Both the position numbers and the translations under genes were made by a program. Shown piece after piece: positions 60,090 to 60,234 of a DNA stretch of 60,234 nucleotides. The notes under the pieces are model-generated. The model saw only the letters and a list, made by a program, of their open reading frames with translations. It had not been told where the DNA came from and made no database searches. The DNA is from Lachnospiraceae bacterium (GTDB lineage Bacteria; Bacillota; Clostridia; Lachnospirales; Lachnospiraceae), in assembly GCA_017448245.1 (NCBI GenBank), contig JAFSLV010000046.1:1-60234 (forward strand), given 5' to 3'. Position 1 is the first letter of the stretch; each line of letters starts with the position of its first letter.

Positions 60090-60234
60090 GTCGGAAGAAG
60101 TACATGCGAGCTGAAAGCCATTACCGAAGCGGGCTGCAGCGCACGACAGGGATGTCAGGTACAACAATAGTACAACAAAAATACGAAGATTCCTGCACCA
60201 TAATGCAGGATAATGCAATTAAAATCGTATAACC
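60090..60234. other. Terminal non-coding stretch
   Basis: No gene is seen. GTACAACAA occurs twice 11 nt apart (from 60159 and 60170), and TAATGCA occurs twice near 60200-60215. These may be the upstream region of a gene beyond the window. Confidence 0.4.

Overview
The window is a gene-dense stretch of about 60 kb, fairly GC-rich by eye, from a low-oxygen bacterium of the Bacillota, most likely a Lachnospiraceae-type clostridium (inference). The pointers are glycyl-radical chemistry, strong AGGAGG ribosome sites, sigma-A promoters, a yybP-ykoY riboswitch, lipoprotein binding proteins with Ser/Ala-rich linkers, PadR/HAAS and HipA-like modules, and NatA/NatB-CPBP transporters. I see no rRNA, tRNA, CRISPR array, phage or insertion sequence.

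Layout. 1-6.4 kb: glycyl radical enzyme YjjI and activase YjjW, Hsp33, a deoxynucleotidase-like HAD protein, a secreted PIG-L deacetylase and thymidine kinase. 6.4-14.1 kb: a branched-chain amino acid ABC operon (SBP-livHMGF) running through a cytidylate kinase-like gene into a polar amino acid ABC transporter. 14.1-16.8 kb: a membrane protein/XRE pair, then a HipA-like kinase overlapping a DUF2442-HTH gene behind a double palindrome. 16.8-29 kb: ABC exporter with CPBP domain, patatin, PutP, a manganese-type riboswitch ahead of a small acidic protein and a Na/Pi cotransporter, aldo/keto reductase, a membrane protein, and a PadR/HAAS-DUF4097/Nudix operon. 29-31.4 kb: a repeat protein and a MATE exporter. 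31.4-46.7 kb: malic enzyme and a large inositol operon. 46.7-60 kb: YdcF, DUF362, TrpS, PepF, enolase, a ZIP transporter, two thioredoxin reductase-like flavoproteins with AhpC, a membrane-anchored protein and a HerA-like ATPase.

The most interesting system is the inositol operon (32861-46714) with the adjacent malic enzyme. It has an ABC importer and IolD, IolE, IolG and IolB, but no IolC, IolJ or IolA. In their place are an archaeal-type GAPDH, an archaeal-type PGK, a LarA-family racemase and a split transketolase. I propose a kinase/aldolase-free route. Transketolase would remove the two-carbon ketol from 2-deoxy-5-keto-D-gluconate, which has the D-threo geometry transketolase prefers, leaving D-malate semialdehyde. 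That compound is a carboxylate analogue of D-glyceraldehyde-3-phosphate. The GAPDH/PGK paralogues would oxidise it to D-malate with ATP gain, LarA would convert D- to L-malate, and malic enzyme would give pyruvate.

Other points of note: a HipA-like kinase/DUF2442-HTH toxin-antitoxin-like pair; a Mn riboswitch over an unusual target; five genes whose -10 box lies 6-8 nt from the start codon with no Shine-Dalgarno (probable leaderless mRNAs); a 34-nt tandem repeat family at three loci that supplies a stop codon, a signal-peptide N-region and possibly promoter parts; and a thioredoxin reductase paralogue that has lost its CxxC. All function calls come from reading the sequence and from memory of the families; no searches were run.
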